Position numbers and translations under genes: made by a program. From the NCBI RefSeq assembly GCF_030272615.1, contig NC_081414.1, positions 306,349,164 to 306,409,163 on the forward strand: a stretch of 60,000 nucleotides of DNA, read 5' to 3'. Positions 45,067-55,610 of this stretch are shown here, piece after piece (position 1 is the stretch's first letter; every line of letters begins with the position of its first letter). The notes under the pieces are model-generated. The model was not told the origin of the DNA, did no database searches, and worked only from the letters and a program-made list of their open reading frames with translations. The stretch comes from Cryptomeria japonica (taxonomy: Eukaryota; Streptophyta; Pinopsida; Cupressales; Cupressaceae).

Positions 45067-46770
45067 AATATGCTATGGAATCTAAATCAATAGCAAACCC
45101 TACCTTATGATCACCTCGTGGTATGCCTTCCTGTAGTCCAAGGAATTCTGCAATTGCTTCGTCATTTTGAAAACAATCTAATTTGAGTGGTTCTTGTTGG
45201 TCATGTTGGATAAGTTGTGGATAGACAAGGGGTATATCATCATCGGTTTCAAGGAGAGTTAGGGCTGTGATGGTAAGGATAAGAATGTCCATAGTATCAT
45301 TGTCTAAACTGCTCATATTTGATTCGGAACTTGGGTCCCAGAATGACTCTATCCAAGCATTAGGACATGTTTTGGGAGGGGGAGTTATTTCATGTTTGTC
45401 TTCCATGGGCAAATCATCAGGGTCAAGGAAAACATTTTCAAGGGCATAGGAGCTAGAAGAAAAAGAACTCCACTCCCATTCATTGGAATTAGTTTCAGGT
45501 TGGGTATCCTCAGGTGTTGTTTCATCATTAGAGTCATGCCCCTTTCCACACGTGGCACTTTGGTAGACGAGGGTCCAATTCGTAATGGTACAAAACCTAA
45601 CCCTAAAGTTGGATGTCAGATCTTAGGTATAATAGGTTTTAGTCTTCCTTTCTTATCAGGGCCCAAACCACTGCAGCCATCATATCCCTTTTTCTGTAGT
45701 ATAGTAAACCCTTTTCCATACCGCTCCACTAGCAACTTGACAGGTGGTGTATCAGTTGGATCCTTATAAAGCCAATATATTACATCATCATCCAAATTTT
45801 CCTTGTTAAATTCACCCCATTTTGTAAATGTAGTGGGGGGCTAATATTGAATGACTATCTTAGGTTCCTTTTGCAACAAATGTGGTTTGCCATGTGATTT
45901 TGGAGATATTGGTAAATTCCCAATGAGGAATGTTTGAGCCATTGAATACTCTCCACATCCTTGGTCCTGTATCTTCAATTTTCCTTTGATGGCATCTAAC
46001 AATTCATTAGGATCCACATAACTATGTGAGTGGGCCTCTCTATTGACTAGGACTTGATGCTTTGGGGAATCCTTTAAATTATCGCAAAATTGAAATGGAT
46101 TACGATCTCCTGGAATTGTTATCTCAGTCCCATTGTAAGGATATTTTAAACACTGATGATAAGTAGATGGAACTGCTTTCATTGTCGGGATCCACGGATG
46201 GCCAAGAATCATATTGTAAGGGAGATTGAGGTCTAGGACCTACAAGAAAGTGTTTTCTATCACTGGATCGACTCTAATAGGCAATGAAATTACCCCTTTA
46301 GATGGAGGCTCAACATCATCATATGCTTTGATTGTTATTCTTGTAGAAGAATCAATGTCATTTTCTGTATAACCAAGACCAATGACCACTCTCAAGGTAT
46401 AGATGTTAAGACCTACTCCACCATCTATCAAGACTCGTTGGATCTTGCAATTATGGACAAAGACTTCAAGATGTAAAGGATCATTATGAGGGAGCTTATC
46501 AGGAGAAATATCATTATCAGAAAAGGCAACATGTTAGGAAACAACTAGATGTCCAATTTGGGCTTGAAACTGGTCAACATCAATGTCTGTCGGGACAGTG
46601 GACTCAGTTAAAGCTTTATCTAGGACTACGCGATGCATAGGGGACATTTTCAACAACTCAAGAATTGATATTTGTGCAGGTGTCTTCCCTAGATGATCTA
46701 GGAGATTATACTGACTCGTAGGAGTTGATTTGGGAAGAATTACAGGAGCTCCTTTTAGGACTATTTTGGA
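45067..46770 (-). pseudogene. G2 protease, G-patch and linker
   Basis: Protease: RVLIDGGVGLNIYTL (about 46400-46445) keeps the catalytic Asp that G1 lost. The C-terminal part is MILGHPWIPTMKAVPST (46212 down). G-patch: ERYGKGFTILQKKGYDGCSG to PTLGLGFVPLRI (about 45590-45740), interrupted by one stop. An acidic linker continues to 45029 in a shifted frame (45029-45412) before the RT frame resumes. Confidence 0.85.
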
Positions 46771-49700
46771 TCAACAAGTGGTGACTTCATAAAAAAGATC
46801 TTGTCCCTTTAATCTTATGATGGAAACATACTCATTTGATGCTCGAAAACAATTGATGACATTGTTATAACCATTATTTGCATAATTAAGATTCGCTGTT
46901 TGGGTAGAGTTTGAAGAAGATGCTTTACCCTTGTCATGATCAAGCAAAGGAGTTTTGAAAATTGTATGATCAATGTTAGAGGTCGCGTTGGGCGGGTCTA
47001 CCTCAATTACTCCTTGATCTAACAAGTCTTGAATCATATGTTTCAATTGAAAACACAATGCGGTTTTATGTCCTTTTGACCGATGGTATTCACAATATGC
47101 ATTATCATTCCACCAATGCGGCTTTACCAATGGTTCTTCCTTGATATCTGGTAACTTGATAAAATTTGCTTGTATTAATTGTTTCATTACTGACTCAATA
47201 GGCTCTCCCAATGGCATAAAATTTTGAGGAGGCCCATCCCTTGATCTGAAAGGTTTTCGTTGTTGGTTTTGTTGCTAACCTTGTTGTTGATTATATTGTT
47301 GAGTATATTGTTGGTATTGTGGCTGTTGAGTAACATTGTTTGCTTGTGTTTGATTTTGGTGCATAGCTGACATATTAGGAGCACTCAATTGCTTTATTGT
47401 GAATGTGTGTTGATTTGCATTCACTGCTCTTGCGTTGACAACTCCATCATTACTGACATTCTTGTTTTTGTACCAAAATCTAATTTTCTCCCTAGAATTG
47501 TTTGTGTTATCACTGTCTTTGTTGAGTTTAATGAGTCCCTTATCTACAAGAGCAGTTTCAATGTTCATCCCTTTCTTAATGAGGTTCTCAATGGTATTGG
47601 GACTTTTCAATTTGAGTTCATACATCATTTCTGGGACCAAATTTTGAATAAATAAGTTCACTTGTTGTTCTTCAAGTATATCTAGGGAAAAACGACTATA
47701 CAAGCTTTGCCATCTTTGCAAGAAAGTCACTAATGGTTCACCTTGCTTTTGCTTGGTGTTGCATAAATCTGACATGGTCACTTCACTGTCAATGTTGATT
47801 GCAAAGTGGGATATAAACTTTTTAGCCAATTTCGGCCATGTCTTTATGTTCCCTGGCAAATGCGAATACCAATCCATGGCTTGTCCTGTGAGACTTCATG
47901 CGAATAAGCGAATCAAATATGTTTCCTCATAACTCACTTCAGTACATGCTGCGAAAAATGCTCGAATATGGTCTTTTGGATTTCCGTGCCCTTTATATTT
48001 CTCAAAATTAGGTGCCTCAAAATGCTTAGGGAAGGGAGGCATGTACAAACTCTTGTCAAATGGATTAGGACATAAATCTTGATCTGTGTACAATTTCTTT
48101 GTCCCTTTGGTTTCCAATGCATCGACTTGTCATTGCAACTTCTCAAGCTATTGTGCAAATGTGTCAGGTATCGAAGATTTTGGAAGTTCATCATTCACTC
48201 TTGGGTGTACTCTTTGTCGATACATCCTGCTCTCCATTGGCTGTTGATGCTTAGAAATTGCTGTCTTTGGTGTCTCTGGCATATAAAGTTCTTGATATAG
48301 CTCTTGTTGCTATGGTTGTGCCATGCCTTGACCTTGATCCTTTTGTTGTGCTTCTTGTGGTGGGATCATCATTTGTAGCCTAGGTTGATATTGCAGTTGA
48401 GGGTGTTGTTGATATTGCATGGACATCAGTTGTGGTTGTGATGTATGATAAATTGTTTTTCCTGGCCCATATTGAGGCACATGTTGTTGTTGATGCTGAT
48501 GAATTGGAATTTGCTGACTTTGTGTCAAATGTTGTTGTCCTGATGTAAATCCCATCATTTGCAAAAAACTTTGTTTGGCAGATTTCTGTTGTTTCTCCTT
48601 GAGATGGGGGATGGCACTTGCATTGACTTGATGTGTTGCTTGTCCAATCCATTATGGTGGTTGCAAGTTTGAATTAACTTATAATGGTGTAGAAGACACT
48701 GCAACGTGTTGTTGAATGTGATATTGTTGTTGTTGTGCATTGCTTGTTTGCACATTCGATTGTGCCTTTTGTGCATTCCTCAATTGTTGTAACATTTGTT
48801 GTTGGTGCACACCATTGTTTGTAGCTCTTTGTGTTGCCACTATTGAAGGATCTGTCACAATAGTTTGCACAACAGGCACTTGAGTATTTTCCAAACATAT
48901 TGAACTTGATGGGACATATAAACTTTGTTGCATTGTAGGATTGTTTTGAACATTCGTAAGATCAGGCATTCTAGTTGTAAATTTTTCTTGCATCTTAGAT
49001 TTTGATCCACTTGTAATTATTCGAGGAATCATTTCTTGTTGATTGAAAACTATCAACATTTGTGTGGCCATCATTTGATCTTGTGTTAAAGGTGTTGTAT
49101 TAAATAACGGATTGTTTATTGTTTCAAATGGTGACTTTTGTGGAATAGTCACTGTCAACGTTTTTGAAGCACGTTTACTCATCAAGGTGTGTTGAGTTTC
49201 TTGTTGCACATTTTCTTCATTTGGATGTGGAGAGAAACTTAACAACTCACCGCCTTGTTGTTTTTGCACATTAATTTGAACATTTGAGGAGGTCACATTA
49301 CTCATCATATCAAGATATTTTTGTGGAAACATCTTAAAGACCTTGTTCAAGAATTTATCCATCTTTTTTGTCAACTTCAGATCTTTAAGGAACATATCAA
49401 TATCATCAGAAGCATTAGAATCTGATGAAGAATCTGGTAAAACATTTGGATTTATTTCTTGTTGAATGCCTTGATCTAAACCAAATCCTTGTGAAAGAGT
49501 TTGTTCCTCATGTAATGTTTGAATTTTGCAAGTTCGGTTGATTCCAGTCAAAAGGTGCATTTTCCCTTAGTGTTGGCGAAACACTCCCATATCCTGGTTT
49601 CATGGGTACAAACACTGGCTCATATAATGGAGGTGGTCCAAGTTGAACCATTCCATATGGTGGTAATGATGTGTTTGATGAACCTTCATTTTTTAATGAT

Positions 49701-49795
49701 TGACTAGGTTGAAACTGTGAGTTTGATATATTGTCAATGGGTTGATATGTTGGTTCGCCCATCTTCTTAGATTTTGACCTTGTTTCAACAAGCAT
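46771..49795 (-). pseudogene. G2 gag
   Basis: Start ATG at 49795 (MLVETRSKSKKMGEP), matching G1. A frame change occurs near 49510-49560, then Gln/Asn-rich low-complexity sequence to about 48200. The structured gag core is KLYTDQDLCPNPFDKSL, DHIRAFFAACTEVSYEETYL and MDWYSHLPGNIKTWPKL (47275-48117). The zinc knuckle YCEYHRSKGHKTALC lies at about 47060-47110. Stops occur at roughly 48120-48310 and 47880. It is closely similar to G1 gag, so the two elements belong to one family or two close ones. Confidence 0.9.
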
Positions 49796-51576
49796 GTCAC
49801 TATGCAAATGCAATATTTTTTTTGGGATTTTTTTTTTTATTATAAAAGGATGATGTATGATATGCAACTAAATGCAACCTAAATAAATGAAAATGCAATA
49901 AATGGCAAGAATGCAACCTATGTTTTTGTTGTTTTTCAAGATTTTGACAAACTTTTTGGAATGCAAACTTAAAGACTCAACCTTGGGAAGTTGAAATGAA
50001 GCCAAGACCTTAAAGGACAAAGGACCAAATGACAATAGGACAAATTGACAATGTCTCACCTATATGCTTGGATACTAAGCTAGGTTTGACAAAAATGATA
50101 TTAATAAAAGGACAAGTTTTAGACAAGGTCAAGAATTCTTAACAACAACTTAGAGTATCATCCAAAGTTTTGATTTTTTTTTTTTTTTTGACAAACCAAA
50201 TTTTTGAGACTAAATGCAAGAAGGCAATGATTATGACAATGACTTAGGATATGAAATGAAAATGATCTAAGGATATGATATGACAAGATGAAGCCACGAC
50301 AAGATGACAATACAATGATAAGGATATGCTAAGACCAATGACTTGGAATATGCAAAATGCAACCTAGGCAAGACCTAATTTTAGCATGACAAGGATAATG
50401 CATAAATGTCACCTAAATGGAAATTTATCTTGGATATGACAATGAAATGCAAACTTAGGGAAATGATTTTGAACCTAAATGCAAAATGAGGATGCTTACA
50501 ATGAAAAGGACTAAAATGAAGGGAGATGACAATATGTCCTAGGACCTAAGTTGGACTATGCAAAACCTAGCCTAAAGTGACATGAATGTTGAGACAAAGT
50601 TTTTCAATGTGTTTGAAAGCCATGTTTTGAAAATGTTTTGAACTTTGTTGGATGAATGTTCTCCTTTTAAAACCTTATTTGGACAATGTTTGGACTTGTT
50701 TGACAAATGATGTTTTGTGACAATTGTATAATTCAACTTTTGACAATCACAAAAGACAAGATGTTTGGACTTAGACCCAAGACAATCATGCTCATTCATA
50801 AAAAATCCTATGGCTGGCAAGGGCAATATCTGTTGAATCCTCTAACCATAAAATACAACACTCAGTCGGATAGCTAGAAACTTGGTAGCACTAGCTCCCC
50901 CTTACAGTGCACTCACTTCTCGAGCATACCAAGCTTCAAGTTCAAGGGGCATCACTTCCCAAGAACTTGCTATCTCTAACTAAGGAGTACATGAGAGGTG
51001 TCTTTGGCATGTGCGTATCACAATGCCTAAGCCAATAGATAGAAGGATTTTGGCATCTAAACAAGAGATTCTAGTAAGGGCATCCATTCGAGTGAGTATT
51101 GATCCAACGAATAAATCATCACAATACCATTCCAACACCCATTTTCTACAACTTTCATTGCATCCATAGTTATTTAGAGTGGTTCAGAAGAGCTTGGCTT
51201 TAGCCCATCACCACTTTGGGTCGTTCCCTCTCACCAATGCCTGTGCAAAGTGCTAGGCAAATCGGGAGGCAGGCCCAATTCTAAGGGTTAAAACATGCAA
51301 TCAAATTAAAAATAGACAAAACATGCATGGTGTTCATTTAACCTTGAAGAAATGAAATGTGCAACTACTTTAAAAATCGCAAGAAAGATGTTTTAATAAA
51401 AGTCTTTGACCGCGTCCTGCATAAGATTCGTTAGTAGTTGCATTTTTAGTCTTCGTCACACGTAACGCCAAGATGCTACACAGAGAATTAGTTCCAAAGA
51501 AAAACCAAAATGCAAGAAAGAGAATGAAAAAAAACAAATTTGCAAGTAAAAACAATGTTTACCTCTGTTTCTGGCC
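49796..51576 (-). other. Long untranslated leader of G2
   Basis: About 1.8 kb with no recognisable ORF. It is collinear in word content with the G1 leader (GACAAAGGAC, AATGACAA and ATGCAACCTA runs). A 16-T run sits near 50171. Confidence 0.6.
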
Positions 51577-51765
51577 TTACACAAGCGCAGAATGACTCAA
51601 CATAGGTGCAGAACCCTTCAACAAGGGTGTAGAACCCTTCTACATAGGCGCAGAATGACTCAACATAGGTGTAGAACCCTTCTACACAAGCGCAGAACCC
51701 TTCAACATAGGCACAAAACCCTTTAACATAGGCGCAAAACCCTTCAACATAGGCGCAGAAGTGCC
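51577..51765 (-). repeat. Leader tandem repeat of G2 (about 21 bp, nine to ten copies)
   Basis: Plus-strand cores ACACAAGCGCAG, ACATAGGTGCAG, ACAAGGGTGTAG, ACATAGGCGCAG, ACATAGGTGTAG, ACACAAGCGCAG, ACATAGGCACAA, ACATAGGCGCAA and ACATAGGCGCAG, spaced about 20-21 nt by AACCCTTCA or AATGACTCA. They begin about 85 nt from the PBS, as in G1. Confidence 0.9.
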
Positions 51766-51849
51766 CAGAAAGCTCTGAGTCACCCTATTTCTTGAGTTTT
51801 TCACCTACAAATCAGCTCAAAAGTACTCAAAAACATGGTTAAGGGGTTA

Positions 51850-51868
51850 GTTCACGTCGGGTTCACCA
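51850..51868 (-). promoter_or_regulatory. Primer-binding site of G2
   Basis: Minus strand TGGTGAACCCGACGTGAAC, four nt from the LTR end, identical to the G3 site. Confidence 0.88.
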
Positions 51869-51872
51869 AAAA

Positions 51873-53339
51873 AGTAGATTAAGAATTTGGGAAAACATCA
51901 AAGCAAATAGAAATTAGCTAACCACAAAGCCAAATTGCAATGAAATAAATCCTAATTACAATCAATAGAAGAATTGAAAACAAGACACTCAAAATAAATG
52001 AAAATCCATCACCAATGCCTCTTTCAATTGACCTCCATTGTTCTCCTTTCTCCTCCAAATAGCCGATTTGTGTGGATCTCACCTACAAGTGCAAAAGCAT
52101 GAAGCAAGATTGATTTTGATAGCGTGAGGATACTAGAAGCATGGTTGATTTATCTCTTTTGATTGAAGAAACTCATCCAATTTATAGACAAATTGGAGAG
52201 GACAAGATTAGCATGAAATTGATATTAGAGGAAATTGATTTCAAAAATGGCAAAATTGAGCTGAAGGAAGAAGGGTATGACACCTTCTATGTCATGAATT
52301 ATGACATATTGCCAATGCAAATGTTAGAGGACTAAAAGCCTATGACATCTTGCTATGCCAATGGTATGATGAATGAGAAATTCATGCTTCCACTGAAGCA
52401 CAAAAATAGGGAGAGACTAGAGAGGAATTGATTAGGTGGAAATTGAATTTAGAAAATTAGAAAATGAGGTGGAAATCAGGAATTAGGAAAAATTAGAAAT
52501 GATGAAATAGAAATTAGGTGAATTAATTAATAGGTTTTCATCCATTAATTAATTCATGAAAGAGACCTAGGACTACATAATACATTTATTTAACCCACAA
52601 AGAATAAGAAAAGGATTAAATCAACAAATCATAAAACCCTAGAAATAAGAGGACAAGGAATTAGGTCAAGACAACAAGAAATTAATGTAGGCTCGATCAT
52701 GATTCTGACTGTCAAAGGACCAATGTTGATAAATGATTAAAATTGTTTGACAAAAAAAATCAATGAAAAATTGACCAAGATTGACAAGGAGATCAAATTG
52801 ATAAGCGCCAATTGACATGATTGAAGAGGACAAGGATCGATGACGAATCGATCGCAAAATGACAAAATTGGCAAGGGACAAGTATCGGTGATGAATCGAT
52901 CACAAAATGACGAGATTGACAAGGACAAGGATCGATGACAAATCGATCGCAAAATGATGAGATTGACAAGGACAAGGATCGATGATGAATTGATCACAAA
53001 AATGATGATATTTGACAAGGACAAGGATCAATGATAAATCGATCTCAAAATGACGAGATTGACAAGGACTAGGATCGATGACGAATCGATAGCAAAATGA
53101 CAAAATTGACAAGGACAAGGATCGACCAAAATCATGATTGAAGATTGTTATCGACAAGACCTAATTCAAAAGTGATAAAAATGAGGAATGTAGAAGAAGG
53201 ACTCGATGCTCACAAATGATAAAGACCAAGTTCTCAACATAGAAGAAATGTTAATGCGACGCAAGAACCCTAAAATAAGGCAATGCGTAAATGTTAAAGT
53301 ATGACTCCGCAAGCATTGACCATTTTTTAGATGTCTACA
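51873..53339 (-). repeat. 5' LTR of G2
   Basis: 1,467 bp, TGTAGACATC at the outer end (53339); the inner end is TAATCTAC then T instead of A. Collinear with 35478-36946. Point differences and small indels are easily seen (for example 52565-52580 against 36185-36200), so the insertion is not recent. Confidence 0.93.
52828..53128 (-). repeat. 47-bp U3 subrepeats, G2 5' LTR
   Basis: About six copies of the same 47-bp unit as in the 3' LTR (GACAAGGATCGATGACGAAT, then CGATCGCAAAATGACG and a tail), located about 210-510 nt from the outer LTR end, the U3 part. Confidence 0.9.
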
Positions 53340-54358
53340 ACAACAAATGCCCATCCACTATCTACTGTATCTTCATCAAAATCATTTGTAACACCTTCAT
53401 CTGCATAATAGCATGACTTATCTTTGTTTTTCTTAGATTTGTATCTTTGATATTCAGGTTTAGGCTTATATGTTCTCTTTGCTTCATCTTTTAGTCTTGA
53501 ATGTGTATCAGGACACCTAGACGCCATATGACCAACTTTATTTGAATTAAAACAATTGAAATGTGCTTTACCTTCATACTTACTTCCTACTGTACTTTTA
53601 GGCATCTTCCTTGCAAATAGTGCTTCAAGTTCTTCATTTTTTCTTCTGATATCTTCAAGTTCTTTTTCATAAAGGTCTTTCCAATCAGATTTGTCAGATG
53701 ACGATGATGATGCTTTGAAGGCTATATCAGTCTTGACTATAGCAGCAGGACCAAATTCTTCAAGCTCAAATGCTGAAAGTTTTCCAACCAATGTATATCT
53801 AGATACTGATGTATTAGGCATTGTTCTCAACTCATTAATAGCTATCACTTTCATTTTGTAAGCCGGTGGAAAAGCTCTTAAAATTTTAGAAACAATTTCA
53901 TCTTCACTTAAAGATCCTCCACAACATTGTATTCCTAAAAAAATTTCATTAACTCTTTCCATAAATGCAGAAATTCTTTCATCCTCTTCCATTTTAAAAT
54001 TTTCATACCTGACCTGGTAACATTCTAGTTTTGTAATTTTGACAGTGAAATCTCCTCCATTCAATGTTTCTAGTTTATCCCAAATAACTTATGTTGTAGA
54101 TCTGTCTGATAATCCCATGATTTTCTGATCTAATAATGCACTTAGAAGTGCTTCTCTTGCTTTGCAATCATTCTCCAAGTCTTTAGCCAAGGTTGGTGGA
54201 TTAGGTTTATTCTGATTAGGAACAACATAGCCATTCTTTGTAACATCCCATATCTCTCTTCCAATGCAGTTCATATGTGTCTCCATTCTGATCTTCCATA
54301 TATCATAGTTAGTTCCATCAAGTTTGGGACTGTTCTTCCTGAAGATATGTGCTGCCAT
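53340..54358 (-). pseudogene. Element B gag
   Basis: Start ATG at 54358: MAAHIFRKNSPKLDGTNYDI, WKIRMETHMNCIGREIWDV, typical copia gag N-terminus. After one stop near 54085 the frame continues (53327-54064) with ERISAFMERVNEIFLG, LRAFPPAYKMKVIAINEL, then a Ser-rich linker and coiled-coil-like KELEDIRRKNEELEALFARK. The zinc knuckle FNCFNSNKVGHMASRCP has Ser in place of the second Cys. Lys-rich tail. The reading enters G2 at 53339; on the other side of G2 the frame resumes at 35477 toward the protease. Confidence 0.9.
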
Positions 54359-54400
54359 AGGATCTCCTCAAGCTATTAGGCTTCCACAAAAAGAGCACTA

Positions 54401-54413
54401 GGCTCTGATACCA
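54401..54413 (-). promoter_or_regulatory. Primer-binding site of element B
   Basis: Minus strand TGGTATCAGAGCC, a perfect initiator tRNA-Met site two nt from the LTR end. Confidence 0.92.
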
Positions 54414-54415
54414 AT

Positions 54416-55529
54416 TGTTAGGAGTTGGGAAGGACAATGAAGGGGGAGGGGGTGAATCAGTTGTCAATAAATTGCAACATAAAACAGATTATTCCATCTT
54501 TAAAACTCAGTGCTAGTAAAACATATTAACAGTTATAGTAATATTGGTATAATTTAGTGCATGAAATAGAAAGCAAAACAATATCCACAACACATGACAC
54601 AAAGATTTTGACATGGAAACCCTGTAAGGGGAAAAACCATGGTGGGAAACCTTACCCACAATCAGATGATACTACTGCAGATAGTATGTGAATACAATAA
54701 TGGGGTCTGCACATGTAGAAAGGCCAACCGCCTAGAGCTCACTACTCAATCACAAAATTAGGAGTCTCACTAAGTACACATTCGATGGTTAAATCCAATT
54801 ATCAATGTAGTGCTTCAATTTAGCATCTTCAATGCTGGATTCAATACCAGTTTAAGCTCTACACATGAGGACTAAACACCTTCATGACCTTTAACATTCT
54901 TTCCTTCAACCTTCAGATGATTTCTGTGTGATTGACACAAGGATTTGCTTGTTTTTGCTCTTCACAATAATCTCAACACATACACACTCTTCTTCCAAAT
55001 AAGATCTTACAATTATTTATACAAAACCTAAGACCTAACCATTAGGTCGACTCCCAAAAGATATTATATTTAAATCAATTACAAAATAAGACTTGGTGCA
55101 ATACAATATTTTGGCATTTACACATTATCCAATCAATAAATCATTTCCAATATGCGTCATGCTAATCTGGAACATGTTTTCTTATGTCGGTTCATAACCT
55201 GGACCTATTTGTCGGTCAAGGTAAATATGTGAACCCGATCAGTCCAATATGCAAAATGATGAATGTAAACATCCAATCCATGTCTTTGACATAACCAAAT
55301 GATCTCCAGATGATAGCAAGTCATCATCAACTTCCTGAGCTGTAGATGAAACATATACCAATAATTGTGCATAAGCCAATATCCATACCGGGACCACAAT
55401 GTGTTGGTTCATCAACAAACCAATATAGCCAGAGTGTCAAATCAACAATATAGACTTCCAAAAAGATAAGTGTTGACATCAATGACAAAACCAATGCAAC
55501 ACATGATGAAGTCATCCATAATACCAACA
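54416..55529 (-). repeat. 5' LTR of element B
   Basis: 1,114 bp, TGTTGGTATTATGG...CTCCTAACA on the minus strand, followed by the PBS. A purine tract typical of a PPT lies directly on its outer side (55530-55560), so it may also have served as the 3' LTR of a neighbouring element. Only about 195 bp of the partner 3' LTR survive at 9921 and 30697. Confidence 0.88.
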
Positions 55530-55535
55530 AAATTC

Positions 55536-55560
55536 AATGTGCTAGTCCCCCTAAGATCCT
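55536..55560 (-). promoter_or_regulatory. Polypurine-tract-like sequence outside the B 5' LTR
   Basis: Minus strand AGGATCTTAGGGGGACTAGC followed by ACATTGAATTT, then the LTR start TGTTGG. The TTAGGGGGA core just before a TGTTGG end is the usual copia PPT pattern. It would not be expected beside a 5' LTR unless another internal region ends here. Confidence 0.6.
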
Positions 55561-55587
55561 GCATCTCCTTTAGGCCTTAGGAGATAT

Positions 55588-55610
55588 CACTGTGCATTGA
55601 ATGCACAGTG
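55588..55610. repeat. Perfect inverted repeat, 11-nt arms
   Basis: CACTGTGCATT, one G, AATGCACAGTG. It sits between the end of element C gag and the PPT-like tract, near the point where protease to RNase H should be but is missing. Confidence 0.85.

Larger units (their letters stand above)
35478..53339 (-). mobile_element. Ty3/gypsy (Tat-like) retrotransposon G2, complete structure
   Basis: 17.9 kb on the minus strand: 5' LTR 51873-53339, PBS 51850-51868, leader to 49796, gag from 49795, protease, G-patch, RT, RNase H, second RNase H, integrase to 41554. A 4.6-kb 3' region follows, containing a plus-strand plant-mobile-domain ORF (37900-39670), then PPT 36947-36963 and 3' LTR 35478-36946. 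It was inserted into element B between gag and protease. The 5-bp flanks are GCAAT (left) and ACAAC (right), 3 of 5 identical. Dropping one set of five restores the frame of B, so a decayed target duplication is likely. Confidence 0.93.
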
